Source: Thermomicrobiales bacterium (lineage in GTDB: Bacteria; Chloroflexota; Chloroflexia; Thermomicrobiales; UBA6265). From it: a DNA stretch of 64,000 nt. The notes below the pieces were generated by a model. It was not told the origin of the DNA, searched no databases, and saw only the letters and a program-made list of their open reading frames with translations. Position 1 is the stretch's first letter; every line of letters begins with the position of its first letter. The position numbers and the translations under genes are program-made. Positions 1-9,016 of this stretch are shown here, piece by piece. The stretch lies in assembly GCA_030447415.1 (NCBI GenBank), contig JAUJOZ010000004.1, positions 124,001 through 188,000 on the forward strand, written 5' to 3'.

Positions 1-19
1 ATGGCGCGGCTCGGCGGGT

Positions 20-40
20 CGGGTCAGGACGCCTGACCCG
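20..40. other. 9-bp stem hairpin at window start
   Basis: CGGGTCAGG and CCTGACCCG flank a 3-base loop. It lies downstream of the minus-strand operon that ends at 237, but no T-run follows on either side, so a terminator role is only possible. I see no gene in 1-236. Confidence 0.35.
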
Positions 41-236
41 GATGATGCCGAACGGGCCGGACGGCGTCAACCGACCGGCAGCCGCTCCCGCCGCGGTCCG
101 GCCCCGCGGCGGGACGCGCCTCCATCGACGCCGGCTGTCCAGTCACCTCAGTTCACGCACTCATCCGCCGGTGGCGCCAGCCGTCACCGTGAGCGTCCGG
201 TCCACGTGCTCCCCGTGGGCGGGGAATGCCCCGCTC

Positions 237-1370
237 CTACCGCACCTTCCCCCGCGCGGTAACGGGCCAGACGTCGACGACGCGGCCGTCACGGACGAGG
301 TGGAGCTCGTCCATCAGGTTGACGACGGGGCAGACGTGGTTGGGGATGACTTCGACCCGGTCGCCGACGGCGAACCCCGGCTCGTTCGGCGGGAGGAGGA
401 CGACGCCGTGCTCCTCGCTGAGGCGGGCGATCTCGGCCCGCGGGTGGCCGACGACGTAGCCGTGGCCGGGGTGGCTCGGGCTGCGGTCCATGGCGAGCGT
501 CTTCGACCCGGCGTCGATGACGGCGCGGTCGGGCGCCGGCCGGCTGACGACGGTGGTGACAACGCGCGCGGCGCAGCGGTCGGGGCCGACTCGGCCGTGG
601 CGGAAGGCGGCGTTGTCGTTGAACACGTAGGTGCCCGTGCGGCTCTCGGTGACGCCCGGCTCGGTTGGGGTGTAGGGGCTGGCCGGCGTCGCGCCGAGGC
701 TGCCGTCCCGGGCATTGAGGCCGTAGGAGCGGATCTGTCGCGCCGTCTCCTCCCGCGCGCGGCCGGCGGCGAGTGCCGCCGCGTCGATCTCATCCGGGGC
801 GCTCTCATTGACCTGCCCCTCGTGGGTCATGACCCCGACCACGCGTAGCCCGGGCAGCTGCGCCAGGTCAATCGCAAGGGCCGTCGCCTCTTCCCCGTGC
901 CGAGCACCAGCCCGGTCCTGGCCGGTGTTGACCTCGACGTACACCTCCAGCACCCGCCCCGCCCGAACCATCTCCCGCGACAGCGCCGCGGCCGCCTCGC
1001 GCCCGTCGAGGGCGACGACGACGCGGGCGCGGTCCATCAGCGCGAGAAGGCGGCGGATCTTCGGTTCGCCGACAGTGGGGTAGGCGAGCAGGACGTCTGA
1101 AACGCCCCCCTCGGCTACCAGCGCCTCAGCTTCGCCGATCTTGGCGCACGTCGCCCCGACCGCCCCTGCCTTGAACTGGAGGCGGGCGACCTGCGGGCTC
1201 TTGTGGGTCTTCATGTGCGGCCGCAACGCGACCCCGAGCCCCGCGGCAAAGGCGGCCATCTCCTCGACGTTGCGCCGCAGGATCGCCTCGTCGACGACGA
1301 GGCAGGGCGTATCGAGTATCTCCTCGACGGCGATGACCGGAGCGGTGTCGAAGGCGACGGGCGCGGTCAT
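237..1370 (-). CDS. D-serine dehydratase / D-threonine aldolase-like PLP enzyme
   Basis: A 377-aa cytoplasmic PLP enzyme of the fold-III (alanine-racemase-like barrel) family. PHMKTHKSPQ near residue 51 holds the expected PLP lysine (K54). Near the C-terminus NHVCPVVN gives a His-x-Cys pair, the zinc ligand pattern of D-serine dehydratase; D-threonine aldolases usually have His-x-Asp. It should remove or cleave a D-amino acid, with D-serine-type substrates slightly favoured. The ATG at 1370 is chosen because GGAGGT lies 5 bases upstream. It is 23 bases downstream of the oxidoreductase gene and probably co-transcribed with it. Confidence 0.85.
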   Translation of the reverse strand: MTAPVAFDTAPVIAVEEILDTPCLVVDEAILRRNVEEMAAFAAGLGVALRPHMKTHKSPQVARLQFKAGAVGATCAKIGEAEALVAEGGVSDVLLAYPTVGEPKIRRLLALMDRARVVVALDGREAAAALSREMVRAGRVLEVYVEVNTGQDRAGARHGEEATALAIDLAQLPGLRVVGVMTHEGQVNESAPDEIDAAALAAGRAREETARQIRSYGLNARDGSLGATPASPYTPTEPGVTESRTGTYVFNDNAAFRHGRVGPDRCAARVVTTVVSRPAPDRAVIDAGSKTLAMDRSPSHPGHGYVVGHPRAEIARLSEEHGVVLLPPNEPGFAVGDRVEVIPNHVCPVVNLMDELHLVRDGRVVDVWPVTARGKVR

Positions 1371-1393
1371 GGACGACCTCCGCAGGGCTGAGT

Positions 1394-2557
1394 CTACGTG
1401 CCGAGTGCCGAGTGCCGCGTGCCGACAGGCCAACGGGTGGCACCAACGTCGATCCAGCGACCCTGCTGGCCCGAGCGGGCGACGCCGTCGAGGATCTCCT
1501 GGACCTTGACGCCGTCGGCGAACGAGGGCGACGCCGGTTCGCCGGTGCGGATGGCGCGGACCCACTCCCGCATCAAGAGGAGCGTCGGCTGAGTCAGGGG
1601 ATGGTCGAACTCGGGGAGGTCGCCGGCCAGGCGGTCGGGGATTGGCAACTCGGCCAGGTCTCGGTCGCCGTAGCGCGCCCCGTAGAGGTTGCCGTCCCGC
1701 ACCCGCAGCACGCCGTCGGAGCCGGCCAGGCTGATCTCCTCATCCCCCTCGAACGGCGCGGTCGCGGTGACGTGGACGGTGGCGAGCGCGCCGCTGGCGA
1801 AGCGGAGCACGAAGGCGAAGTTATCGTCGGCGTCGACCGTGGCCATCGCCGCGCTTTCCGGTAGGCGCCGGCGCTTCACCATCGTCGCCGTTGCCCCGGC
1901 GACGCCCTTGACGTCGCCGAACCACCAGTGCAGGGCGTCGACGTGATGAGACCCCGTGGCGCCGAGCATGCCCCCGGCCTTGTCGCGCTCCATCAGCCAG
2001 CCGAAGGGGCGGCCATGGGGATCGTTGAGGCTCGACCGATGGGCGACCAGGGTGGCGGCGTGCGGCTCGCCCAGATAGCCCTCGGCGATCAGCTCCTTAA
2101 TCCGCGCCCGAACCGGCAGGAAGCGGAATTCGTGGTTGACCATCGCCGCCACGCCGACGCGCGCGGCGAGCTTGACCATGTCCCGCGCCTCGGCCAGGTT
2201 GCGGGCCATCGGCTTTTCGCACAGGACGTGCTTGCCGGCCTCCAGCGCCGCCAAGGCCATCGAGTGGTGAAGGTAGGGTGGGGACGCCACGACGACGGCG
2301 TCGACCGCCGGGTCGCGCACCAACTCACGGTAGTCGGTATGGAATGTCGGGACGCCGTGCATCGCCGCGGCGGTGGCAGCGCGCTCGGCGCGCCGGGAGC
2401 AGACGGCGACGACCTCGGTGTCGGGGAGGTACTGGAGGGCGGGGATGTGGACGGCCGCACCGAACCCTGTGCCGATGACCCCGACCCGAATCGGCGCCGC
2501 GGCCCGGTCCGGCTCGACCCGCGCGGTGCCGGTCCGCTCTCCCCGCGTGGCCACCAT
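1394..2557 (-). CDS. Gfo/Idh/MocA family NAD(P)-dependent oxidoreductase
   Basis: A 387-aa cytoplasmic sugar- or inositol-type dehydrogenase. The Rossmann motif GVIGTGFGAAVH lies near residue 27 and the family motif EKPMARN follows in the first domain. The C-terminal GFO_IDH_MocA half has the dimer-forming sheet with GGMLGATGSHHVDALHWW. The first 20 residues before the Rossmann strand are unusual and no clear Shine-Dalgarno precedes the ATG at 2557, so the start may be a little downstream. The last codons are made of 7-bp repeats (1398-1425) and encode GTRHSALGT. Substrate unknown. It is the first gene of a two-gene unit with the D-amino-acid enzyme. Confidence 0.85.
   Translation of the reverse strand: MVATRGERTGTARVEPDRAAAPIRVGVIGTGFGAAVHIPALQYLPDTEVVAVCSRRAERAATAAAMHGVPTFHTDYRELVRDPAVDAVVVASPPYLHHSMALAALEAGKHVLCEKPMARNLAEARDMVKLAARVGVAAMVNHEFRFLPVRARIKELIAEGYLGEPHAATLVAHRSSLNDPHGRPFGWLMERDKAGGMLGATGSHHVDALHWWFGDVKGVAGATATMVKRRRLPESAAMATVDADDNFAFVLRFASGALATVHVTATAPFEGDEEISLAGSDGVLRVRDGNLYGARYGDRDLAELPIPDRLAGDLPEFDHPLTQPTLLLMREWVRAIRTGEPASPSFADGVKVQEILDGVARSGQQGRWIDVGATRWPVGTRHSALGT
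1398..1425. repeat. 7-bp tandem array, 4 units
   Basis: Four adjacent units of the type GTGCCGA (third unit GTGCCGC). They overlap the 3' end of the oxidoreductase gene and supply its last codons. One of several period-7 arrays in the window. Confidence 0.8.
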
Positions 2558-2865
2558 GCCGCCCGTCCTGCTCCCGTTCCTCGGCCATCGGACGCCAACG
2601 GGCGGAGCCGCGCCGGTCCCCGGCTCCCGACCCGCGCCGCGTCACCCCGGCACCCTGCCCGATTGGGGAGCCAATGCTACCACAGGCCGTGGCGTCGCCT
2701 GTCCGGGTCGCCGTCCGCCCGGCGCACGCCCGGCAACGAATCTGGCAGGATGGCAACGACTCGACGTCGATCCGGGGCCCCACCGGTTCCCGGAGGCCGG
2801 AGTCCAGGGAGGAAGATGCGGCGAGGAGCGGCACGGGCGAGGGCGGAACACGAGAGGGGGACAGG

Positions 2866-3414
2866 ATGCGTCTCTTCAGCGGCAAGGGCGACCAGGGGAC
2901 GACCGATCTGCTCGGCGAACGGGTTGCCAAGGACGACCAGCGGATCGCGGCGCTGGGCGCGCTCGACGAGACGAGCTCCGCGCTCGGCCTCGGCCGGGCG
3001 TTGGCCACGTCCGAGCGTACGAAAGAGACCCTGGTCGAGGTCCAGCGCGACCTGTACCAGGTCATGGCGGAGCTGGCGTTCACCGACGACCTGCGGCCGG
3101 CCGGGCTCGCGCTCGGGGAGGGCCGCGTCGTCCGTCTGGAGGAGGCGACCGACGCGCTCGGGGCCGAGGTGGCGTTGCCGCCCGCCTTCATCCTGCCAGG
3201 GGACTCGGTCGCGGGCGCCGCCCTCGACGTGGCGCGCGCGACGGCGCGCCGCGCCGAGCGGGAAGCGGTGGCGCTGGCGAACGCCGGTCACCTGCCGAAT
3301 CCACAGGTGCTGCGCTACCTCAATCGCCTCTCGTCGCTGCTGTTTATCCTCGCGCGGTTCGAGGACCGGGAGGCCGGCGTCACGCCCCTCCACGCCAAGG
3401 AGCGTCGGCGGTAG
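2866..3414 (+). CDS. PduO-type cob(I)alamin adenosyltransferase
   Basis: A 182-aa enzyme that transfers the adenosyl group of ATP to cob(I)alamin to make coenzyme B12. The N-terminal ATP loop reads SGKGDQGTTDLLG, close to the family TKTGDxGxT. The later helices carry the conserved ARATARRAER and YLNRLSSLLFILARFED segments that form the trimer active site. Length is normal for the family. The ATG at 2866 follows GAGAGGGGGA at a suitable distance. No other cobalamin genes are nearby and no cobalamin riboswitch was recognised upstream. Confidence 0.93.
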   Translation: MRLFSGKGDQGTTDLLGERVAKDDQRIAALGALDETSSALGLGRALATSERTKETLVEVQRDLYQVMAELAFTDDLRPAGLALGEGRVVRLEEATDALGAEVALPPAFILPGDSVAGAALDVARATARRAEREAVALANAGHLPNPQVLRYLNRLSSLLFILARFEDREAGVTPLHAKERRR

Positions 3415-3735
3415 GGAGAGGTCGGCATTCGGCCATGGCCAGTGACGGGCTCAATGAAGCCACGGATCATGCAACTGCCAAGCGTCTCGCCTCGGAGCAG
3501 CACCAACTGAGGGGCCGGACCGCCGCTCGTCCCCTTCCACTTCAAGCCACTGCCGACCGCCGGCTACCGACGGCCAACCACGCGCTCGGGCGTTCGTTCG
3601 CCGCGCCGATCAACCTTCCGGCCCCGTGTCGACGACGCGCCCCGACGCGCCGGGGCCGCGGCCATCCTGCTATCCTGCCGCCCGTACGGAGTCGCGGCGA
3701 GACCCGCCGATCGCGAAGGCGAGGATCAACCACCG
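3415..3735. other. intergenic region, no gene recognised
   Basis: About 320 bases between the adenosyltransferase and proS. It contains a degenerate period-7 array (3549-3583). Otherwise I see no RNA gene, T-box or clear promoter. Confidence 0.5.
3549..3583. repeat. degenerate 7-bp tandem array
   Basis: Five successive 7-mers, beginning ACTGCCG and ACCGCCG, keep the period but diverge in sequence. Same class as the arrays at 18410 and 20858. Confidence 0.55.
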
Positions 3736-5472
3736 ATGCGGATGACGCACCTGTTCGGCCGGACGCTGCGGGAAGCGCCGGGCGATGTCGAGCTGCCCAG
3801 CCACCGTTTGATGTTGCGCGCCGCCCTTGTCCGTCCCCTCGGCGCCGGGATCTTTAGCCTGCTCCCCCTCGGCTGGCGGGTCGTCCGTAAGGTGGAGCGG
3901 ATCATCCGTGAGGAGATGGACGCCATCGGCGGCCAGGAGCTGCTGATGCCCGTCGTCCACCCCGCCGACATCTGGCGCGAGAGCGGGCGCTACGACGCCG
4001 TCGGCCCCGAGATGACCAGGTTCCACGACCGGGGTGAGCGGGACATGGTGCTGGCGATGACCCACGAGGAGGTCGTCACCGACCTGGCGCGGCAGGAAAT
4101 CAACTCGTACCGTCAGCTCCCGCAGCTCGTCTACCATCTTCAGACCAAATGGCGCGACGAGCCGCGCGCTCGCGGCGGGCTGATTCGCGTGCGCGAGTTC
4201 ACCATGAAGGACTCCTACAGTCTCGACGCCGACGAGGCCGGGCTCGATGTCGCCTACCGCAACCACTGGCGCGCCTACGAGCGGATCTTCCGCCGGTGCG
4301 GGCTGCGCTTCCTCGTCGTCGGCGCCGATACCGGGATGATGGGCGGTTCCGCCTCACACGAGTTCATGGCACCCTCACCCTACGGCGAAGACCTGATCCT
4401 CATCTGTCCCACCGGCGACTACGCCGCCAACCGCGAGGTGGCCACCTTCGTCCGCGAGGCGCCCGCGACGGACGCCCAAGCGCCGGTGGAGGAGGTCGAG
4501 ACCCCGAACACGCCGACGATCCAGGCGCTGGCGGACTTCCTGGGGATCCCACTCGCGCGTACGGCGAAGGCCGTTTTCTATCGGGGGGACTCCGGCCGTT
4601 TCGTCTTCGCCGTGATCCGGGGCGATCTCGAGGTCAACGAGACGAAGCTGCGCAAGGCTGCCGGGGAGATGGGCCTGACGCCGGCGACCGCCGAGGAGAT
4701 CCGGGCGATCGGCGCCGAGCCGGGGTACGGCTCGCCGGTCGGGGTCCGTGACGCCGTGATCGTCGCCGACGAGAGCGTGCGCGACACGCCGAACCTGGTG
4801 GCGGGTGCCAACCGCCCCGGCTACCACCTGCGCAACGTCAACCTCGGGCGGGACTATGAGGCGGCGGTCGTCGCCGACATCGCCGCGGCGGAGACCGGCT
4901 TCGGCTGCCCGATCTGCGGTACCCCGATGACGACCGAGCGGGCGATTGAGGTCGGCAACATCTTCAAGCTTGGCACCCGTTACAGTGCGACGTTGGGCGC
5001 GACCTACCTCGATGCCGAGGGCAAGAGCCACCCGATCGTGATGGGCTCCTACGGCATTGGCTCCGGCCGCGTGACCGCGACGATCGTCGAGCAACACCAT
5101 GACGACAAGGGAATCATCTGGCCCGTCAGCGTCGCGCCCTACCACGTGTCGCTCTTGTCGCTCGGCGGCGCCAACGAGACGGAACCGACCGAGGCCGCCG
5201 ATCGCCTTGACGCCGAGTTGACGGCGGCCGGGATCGAGGTTCTCTACGATGACCGCCCCGACCGCGCCGGCGTGAAGTTCAACGACGCCGACCTGATCGG
5301 CTGTCCCGTGCGCCTCTCCGTCAGCGCCCGCACCCTTGGCCGCGGCGAGGCCGAGATCAAGGCGCGCACCGCGGCAGCGTCCACCTTCGTCCCGCTCGCC
5401 GAGGTGGTACCGGCGGTGCGGCGGCTGCTGGCGGAGTTGAGCGCCGGGTTGAGCGGCGACCCGGCGTCCTAA
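3736..5472 (+). CDS. proS: prolyl-tRNA synthetase
   Basis: A 578-aa class II synthetase that charges tRNA-Pro. Class II motif 2 appears as TKWRDEPRARGGLIRVREF near residue 139. A YbaK-like insertion domain, roughly residues 240-385, contains TAKAVFYRGDSGRFVFAVIRG and edits misacylated Ala-tRNA-Pro. Motif 3 is MGSYGIGSGRVTATIVEQ. A C-terminal anticodon-binding domain ends the protein. This is the bacterial-type domain order at normal length. The ATG at 3736 follows GGCGAGGAT. No T-box was found upstream. Confidence 0.97.
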   Translation: MRMTHLFGRTLREAPGDVELPSHRLMLRAALVRPLGAGIFSLLPLGWRVVRKVERIIREEMDAIGGQELLMPVVHPADIWRESGRYDAVGPEMTRFHDRGERDMVLAMTHEEVVTDLARQEINSYRQLPQLVYHLQTKWRDEPRARGGLIRVREFTMKDSYSLDADEAGLDVAYRNHWRAYERIFRRCGLRFLVVGADTGMMGGSASHEFMAPSPYGEDLILICPTGDYAANREVATFVREAPATDAQAPVEEVETPNTPTIQALADFLGIPLARTAKAVFYRGDSGRFVFAVIRGDLEVNETKLRKAAGEMGLTPATAEEIRAIGAEPGYGSPVGVRDAVIVADESVRDTPNLVAGANRPGYHLRNVNLGRDYEAAVVADIAAAETGFGCPICGTPMTTERAIEVGNIFKLGTRYSATLGATYLDAEGKSHPIVMGSYGIGSGRVTATIVEQHHDDKGIIWPVSVAPYHVSLLSLGGANETEPTEAADRLDAELTAAGIEVLYDDRPDRAGVKFNDADLIGCPVRLSVSARTLGRGEAEIKARTAAASTFVPLAEVVPAVRRLLAELSAGLSGDPAS

Positions 5473-5514
5473 TCATCACCAGCGATCTGGACACCGCAAC
5501 GGGAAGGACACGGC

Positions 5515-6489
5515 GTGGCGCGGCTCTCCAACGACAACACGGACCTCGTCCCGCGAACCTCGTTCACGGGACCGGTACTCGCCTTCGACTTCCCCGCGCT
5601 GCGGGTAGGGGTGGCGGAGTACGACGAGGGGCCGACCGGCTGCACGGTCTTCCACTTCCCGGCCGGCGGTGCCGTCGCCACCGATGTCCGCGGCGGCTCC
5701 CCGGCTTACATCGGGGACTCCGACTGGGCGGACGCCATCTGCTTCGCCGGTGGCTCGTTTTACGGCCTCGAAGTGGTGAGCGGCGTCGCCGCCGAGCTCC
5801 TCGCCATGCGTGACTACACGACCGAGTGGGATCGGATCGCCGTGGTCTCCGGCGCCATCGTCTTCGACCTCCGTGGTCGAGACAACGCGATCTACCCGGA
5901 CAAGGCCCTGGGCCGGGCGGCGCTCCGAGCAGCCCAAACCGGCAGCTTCCCGCTCGGCCCCCGCGGAGCGGGTCGCTCCGTCACCGTCGGCAAAGCATTC
6001 GACCATACGCGGAGGGAGCCGGCGGGCCAGGGAGGCGCCTTCCGTCAGGTTGGGCCGATGACGATCGCGGTCTTCACCGTGGTCAACGCGATTGGTGTCG
6101 TCGTCGATCGTCAAGGCCAGGTGGTGCGCGGGCATCGCGATCCGGTCACCGGCGCGAGGGAATCCGCGATCACCGACCTCGAGCGGCGGCTCGAGAGCGC
6201 CACCGCGGCGCGGCCATCCCCCGGAAACACCACCCTGACGCTGGTCGCGACGAACCAGCGGCTCGATGCCAGGGCCTTGACCCAACTCGGCCGGCAGGTG
6301 CACAGCTCGATGGCCCGCGCCATCCAGCCCTTCCATGCGCCCAACGATGGGGATGTCCTCTTCACGGTGACGACGAACGAGGTCGAGCACCCCGCCCTGA
6401 CGGGAACGGGCCTCGGTGTCCTGGCCTCCGAGCTGGCGTGGGACGCGGTGTTGAGCAGCTTTCAGGAGTGCGACCCGGCCGCTGGGTAG
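5515..6489 (+). CDS. P1 family (S58, DmpA-like) aminopeptidase
   Basis: A 324-aa member of the DmpA/L-aminopeptidase-D-esterase family, Ntn-hydrolase-like enzymes that self-cleave before a Ser or Thr nucleophile. Family hallmarks are DVRGGSPAYIG followed by DAICFAGGSFYGLE. The segment PGNTTLTLVATN near residue 237 is where the cleavage site is expected, with Thr as the likely nucleophile. The start is GTG at 5515 with GGGAAGG about 8 bases upstream. It starts 42 bases after proS and is probably read through from it. Substrate unknown. Confidence 0.8.
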   Translation: MARLSNDNTDLVPRTSFTGPVLAFDFPALRVGVAEYDEGPTGCTVFHFPAGGAVATDVRGGSPAYIGDSDWADAICFAGGSFYGLEVVSGVAAELLAMRDYTTEWDRIAVVSGAIVFDLRGRDNAIYPDKALGRAALRAAQTGSFPLGPRGAGRSVTVGKAFDHTRREPAGQGGAFRQVGPMTIAVFTVVNAIGVVVDRQGQVVRGHRDPVTGARESAITDLERRLESATAARPSPGNTTLTLVATNQRLDARALTQLGRQVHSSMARAIQPFHAPNDGDVLFTVTTNEVEHPALTGTGLGVLASELAWDAVLSSFQECDPAAG

Positions 6490-6502
6490 GGGCAACCGCG
6501 CG

Positions 6503-7331
6503 CTATTGCCGGCGGTCCGAAAGGCGCCGCGGAACCAACCGGGCCGATTGCGCGTCATAGGAAGCGGAGGATCGGCGCGACGCCCGTCGCGCCCCCGCCA
6601 CGCCGCCAGCCACGGCGCGGTGTCCCGTCCTCCCTTCCCTCCCGAGGCGCCGCCCGCGCGCCCCCCCACCCCGTCGCCGCGGCCCCGCCGCCTCGTTCGA
6701 AGCCGCCTCCAGATCCCAGCGCGCCGCCTCGCCGCCAACGCGAAGCTTCACGAAGCTGCCGGCCGCGATGTCGTACCACGCCTGGACGTCACCACCGCCA
6801 GCCTCTTCGCCGGCGACCGGCTCCGTTCGTTGATCGACCCCGTTGACCTCGCAGAGGACGTTGACGAAGACGCGGCACCGCCCGTCTTCGACCACGCCGA
6901 CGTCGTGCCGCTTGGGGCTGGGTAGCCGCTCCCGGAGGTCGACCACGACGTTGCCCCGGATACTGGCCGGGTCACGGCCGGCGGTGCCGGGCAGGAAGGG
7001 CCTGGTATCTGTTTCCAACGCCCGCACATCGGCCTGCGCCGGGGTCCCGTCCTCCGCCGCCGGCTCCCCGAAGCCGGGGACGAAGGAGCGGTCGGCCAGG
7101 GCCTCGGAAACGGTCACGCCTACGCAGCCGTCGCGCCGGATCGCTCCCGGCGCCAACTGCGGTCAGCGGAACGGTAGCCGCGCCGGTTCCCAACTCGACT
7201 ACCTCATCGAGATGCCACCAGTCGGCGCGCTCGACCAAGACGACGAACCGGAGCGCTCTGCCGACGTCCACGTAGTCACCACCGAAGACGGGGCCCAGTC
7301 GCCCATCGTCCCGGATACGCGCCTCGCGCAC
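6503..7331 (-). pseudogene. frameshifted unknown gene
   Basis: Two minus-strand segments look like one protein split by a frameshift near 7140. The first, from ATG at 7331, reads MREARIRDDGRLGPVFGGDY and continues to VELGTGAATVPLTAVG. The second resumes at GAIRRDGCVGVTVSEALADR and continues through GRCRVFVNVLCEVNG to about 6720. Below 6720 the reading frame turns into Arg/Gly-rich nonsense, so the true 3' end is unclear. I do not recognise the family. Confidence 0.35.
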
Positions 7332-7789
7332 GGGTCGACCCCCGCCCGATGCTCATCGGCCGTCGGCGACTCTTACGTCAAGCGCTTCTCCGGGTGTGGG
7401 CGCATGCAGCCGAGTGGCATCACCCTGGTCCAGACTTTTGTTGTCCTACTTAGGTCCAACCCGCCATGGCGGCGTGCTCCACCGGCCAATCGAGCGCCGC
7501 TTCGGTTGCTCTGGCCCGCCCGTCCTCCCCGGACAGTAGCCGGTCCAGGCATGTCTCAATGAGCTGCGGCATTACCGACGTTGTCCGGTCAACAACCATT
7601 CGACGAGCACGTGGCCTACTTGATTGCTCCCGCGCCTTGCTCAGCGCAAGTGACGGTCATCCACGGGCATATGTTGGAGGGATGCAGGAGATGTGCCCTC
7701 CACGAAAGAGCGGCGCGGCCTGTCACTCGCCCGCTGGTCGTCGTCCTGTGCCGGCCGCGAGCCGAGCCCGCGGATTAGTCATAGCTATC
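7332..7789. other. intergenic region, no gene recognised
   Basis: About 460 bases without a convincing reading frame, RNA gene or repeat. It ends at the promoter-like sequence of the multicopper oxidase. Confidence 0.4.
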
Positions 7790-7819
7790 TTGACAACTCA
7801 ACCATGACGAACATTTAGT
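7790..7819 (+). promoter_or_regulatory. sigma-70-like promoter for the metal gene cluster
   Basis: TTGACA at 7790-7795 is followed after 18 bases by TTTAGT at 7814-7819. It lies about 45 bases upstream of the multicopper oxidase ATG in unusually AT-rich DNA. A DtxR-type operator could be expected here, but I could not identify one. Confidence 0.5.
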
Positions 7820-7862
7820 CTTTCGAGCAAGTGATAACCGACCATAGAGAAGAGGGCAAGTG

Positions 7863-8983
7863 ATGTTTCATCGACTCAATCGCCGCTCGCTGCTCCGTCT
7901 CGGCGCGGGGGCGGCGCCGTCGCTGGGGCGGCCGCCGGCCTGCCGCTCCTGCTGACGCGGGGCAGCACCGCTTCCGACCACCCCGGCCACCAGGCGACGC
8001 CACCGACCGGCGCGACGACCGACGAGGCGGCGCAGCGGAAGAGCACGCGGGGCACAGTCCGAGCGCCACCCTCGGCGATGTGGACGTCCAGCGCCTGGGC
8101 TTTGATCCCTCAGTCATCATCAGCGCCTTCGACTACGGCGAGGCGACCACGATGGCTGACGGCACGGTCGTCCGCGAGTGGGACATCACCGCCTTCGACC
8201 GGGAGATTGAGATCGCCCCCGGCGTGTTCTTCCCCGCCTGGACCTTCAACGGCCAGGTGCCCGGCCCGACGCTGCGCGCCAACGAGGCGAGCGGCTGCGG
8301 GTCCACTTCACCAACGCGGGCGCCCACCCCACACGATGCACTTCCATGGCGTCCACAGCGCTTTCCACGACGGCGTCACCGGCATCGGCCGCAGCGACAT
8401 CGAGCCGGGGCAGCGCCACGTCCTACGAGTTCGACGCGAAGCCGTTCGGCGCCCACCTCTACCACTGCCACTCGACGCCGCTGAAGCGTCCACATCCACA
8501 AGGGGCTCTACGGCAGCTTCGTCATCAACCCCGACCCCAAGCGGCACGGCGACGCGGCCAAGCAGCGCCACCGGACTACCCCGAGTCGCAGGCGTGGCAG
8601 GAATTCGTCATGGTGATGAACGCCTTCGACACGACCTTCGACGCCGGAACGAGGTCTACGCGGTCAACACCGTCGCCTTCCACTACATGAAGCACCCGAT
8701 CCCCGTCGACCGCGCCCGCCCGGTGCGCATCTACCTCTCCAACCTCGTCGAGTTCGACTTGGTCAACTCGTTCCACTCCCACGCCAACTTTTTCGCCTAC
8801 TACGACACCGGCACCACGCTGGAGCCGACGCTGCCCAAGGCCGACACGATTGCGCAAGTGCAGGGGCAGCAGGGGATCCTGGAGCTCAGCTACACGGACC
8901 ATGAGCCCGGGCTCTACATGTTCCACGCCCACGTCTCGGAGTTCGCCGAACTGGGCTGGATGGGCGTCTTCGACGTCCGCTAG
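7863..8983 (+). pseudogene. two-domain multicopper oxidase, multiply frameshifted
   Basis: Read across frames this is a Tat-exported copper oxidase of the nitrite-reductase-like two-domain type. The signal begins MFHRLNRRSLLRLGAGA. Copper-ligand motifs are all recognisable: HTMHFHGVHSAFHDG, HLYHCHSTP and, in the last domain, NSFHSHANFF and GLYMFHAHVSEFAELGW. At least six frame changes are needed (near 7913, 8035, 8286, 8330, 8425, 8490 and 8650), mostly explained by a single missing base. No frame-internal substitution stops are needed, which is more like read errors than old decay. Substrate could be metal ion, nitrite or phenolic. It precedes the ZIP transporter by 33 bases. Confidence 0.75.
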
Positions 8984-9016
8984 GAAATGCCACGACGGCA
9001 GAGAGAGAGGAACCCG

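Noticed and set aside
2373-3857. Very long overlapping reading frames opposite or beside known genes
   Set aside because: High GC makes stop codons rare; these frames are Arg/Pro/Gly-rich shadows of the adenosyltransferase and neighbours, without family motifs or ribosome sites.
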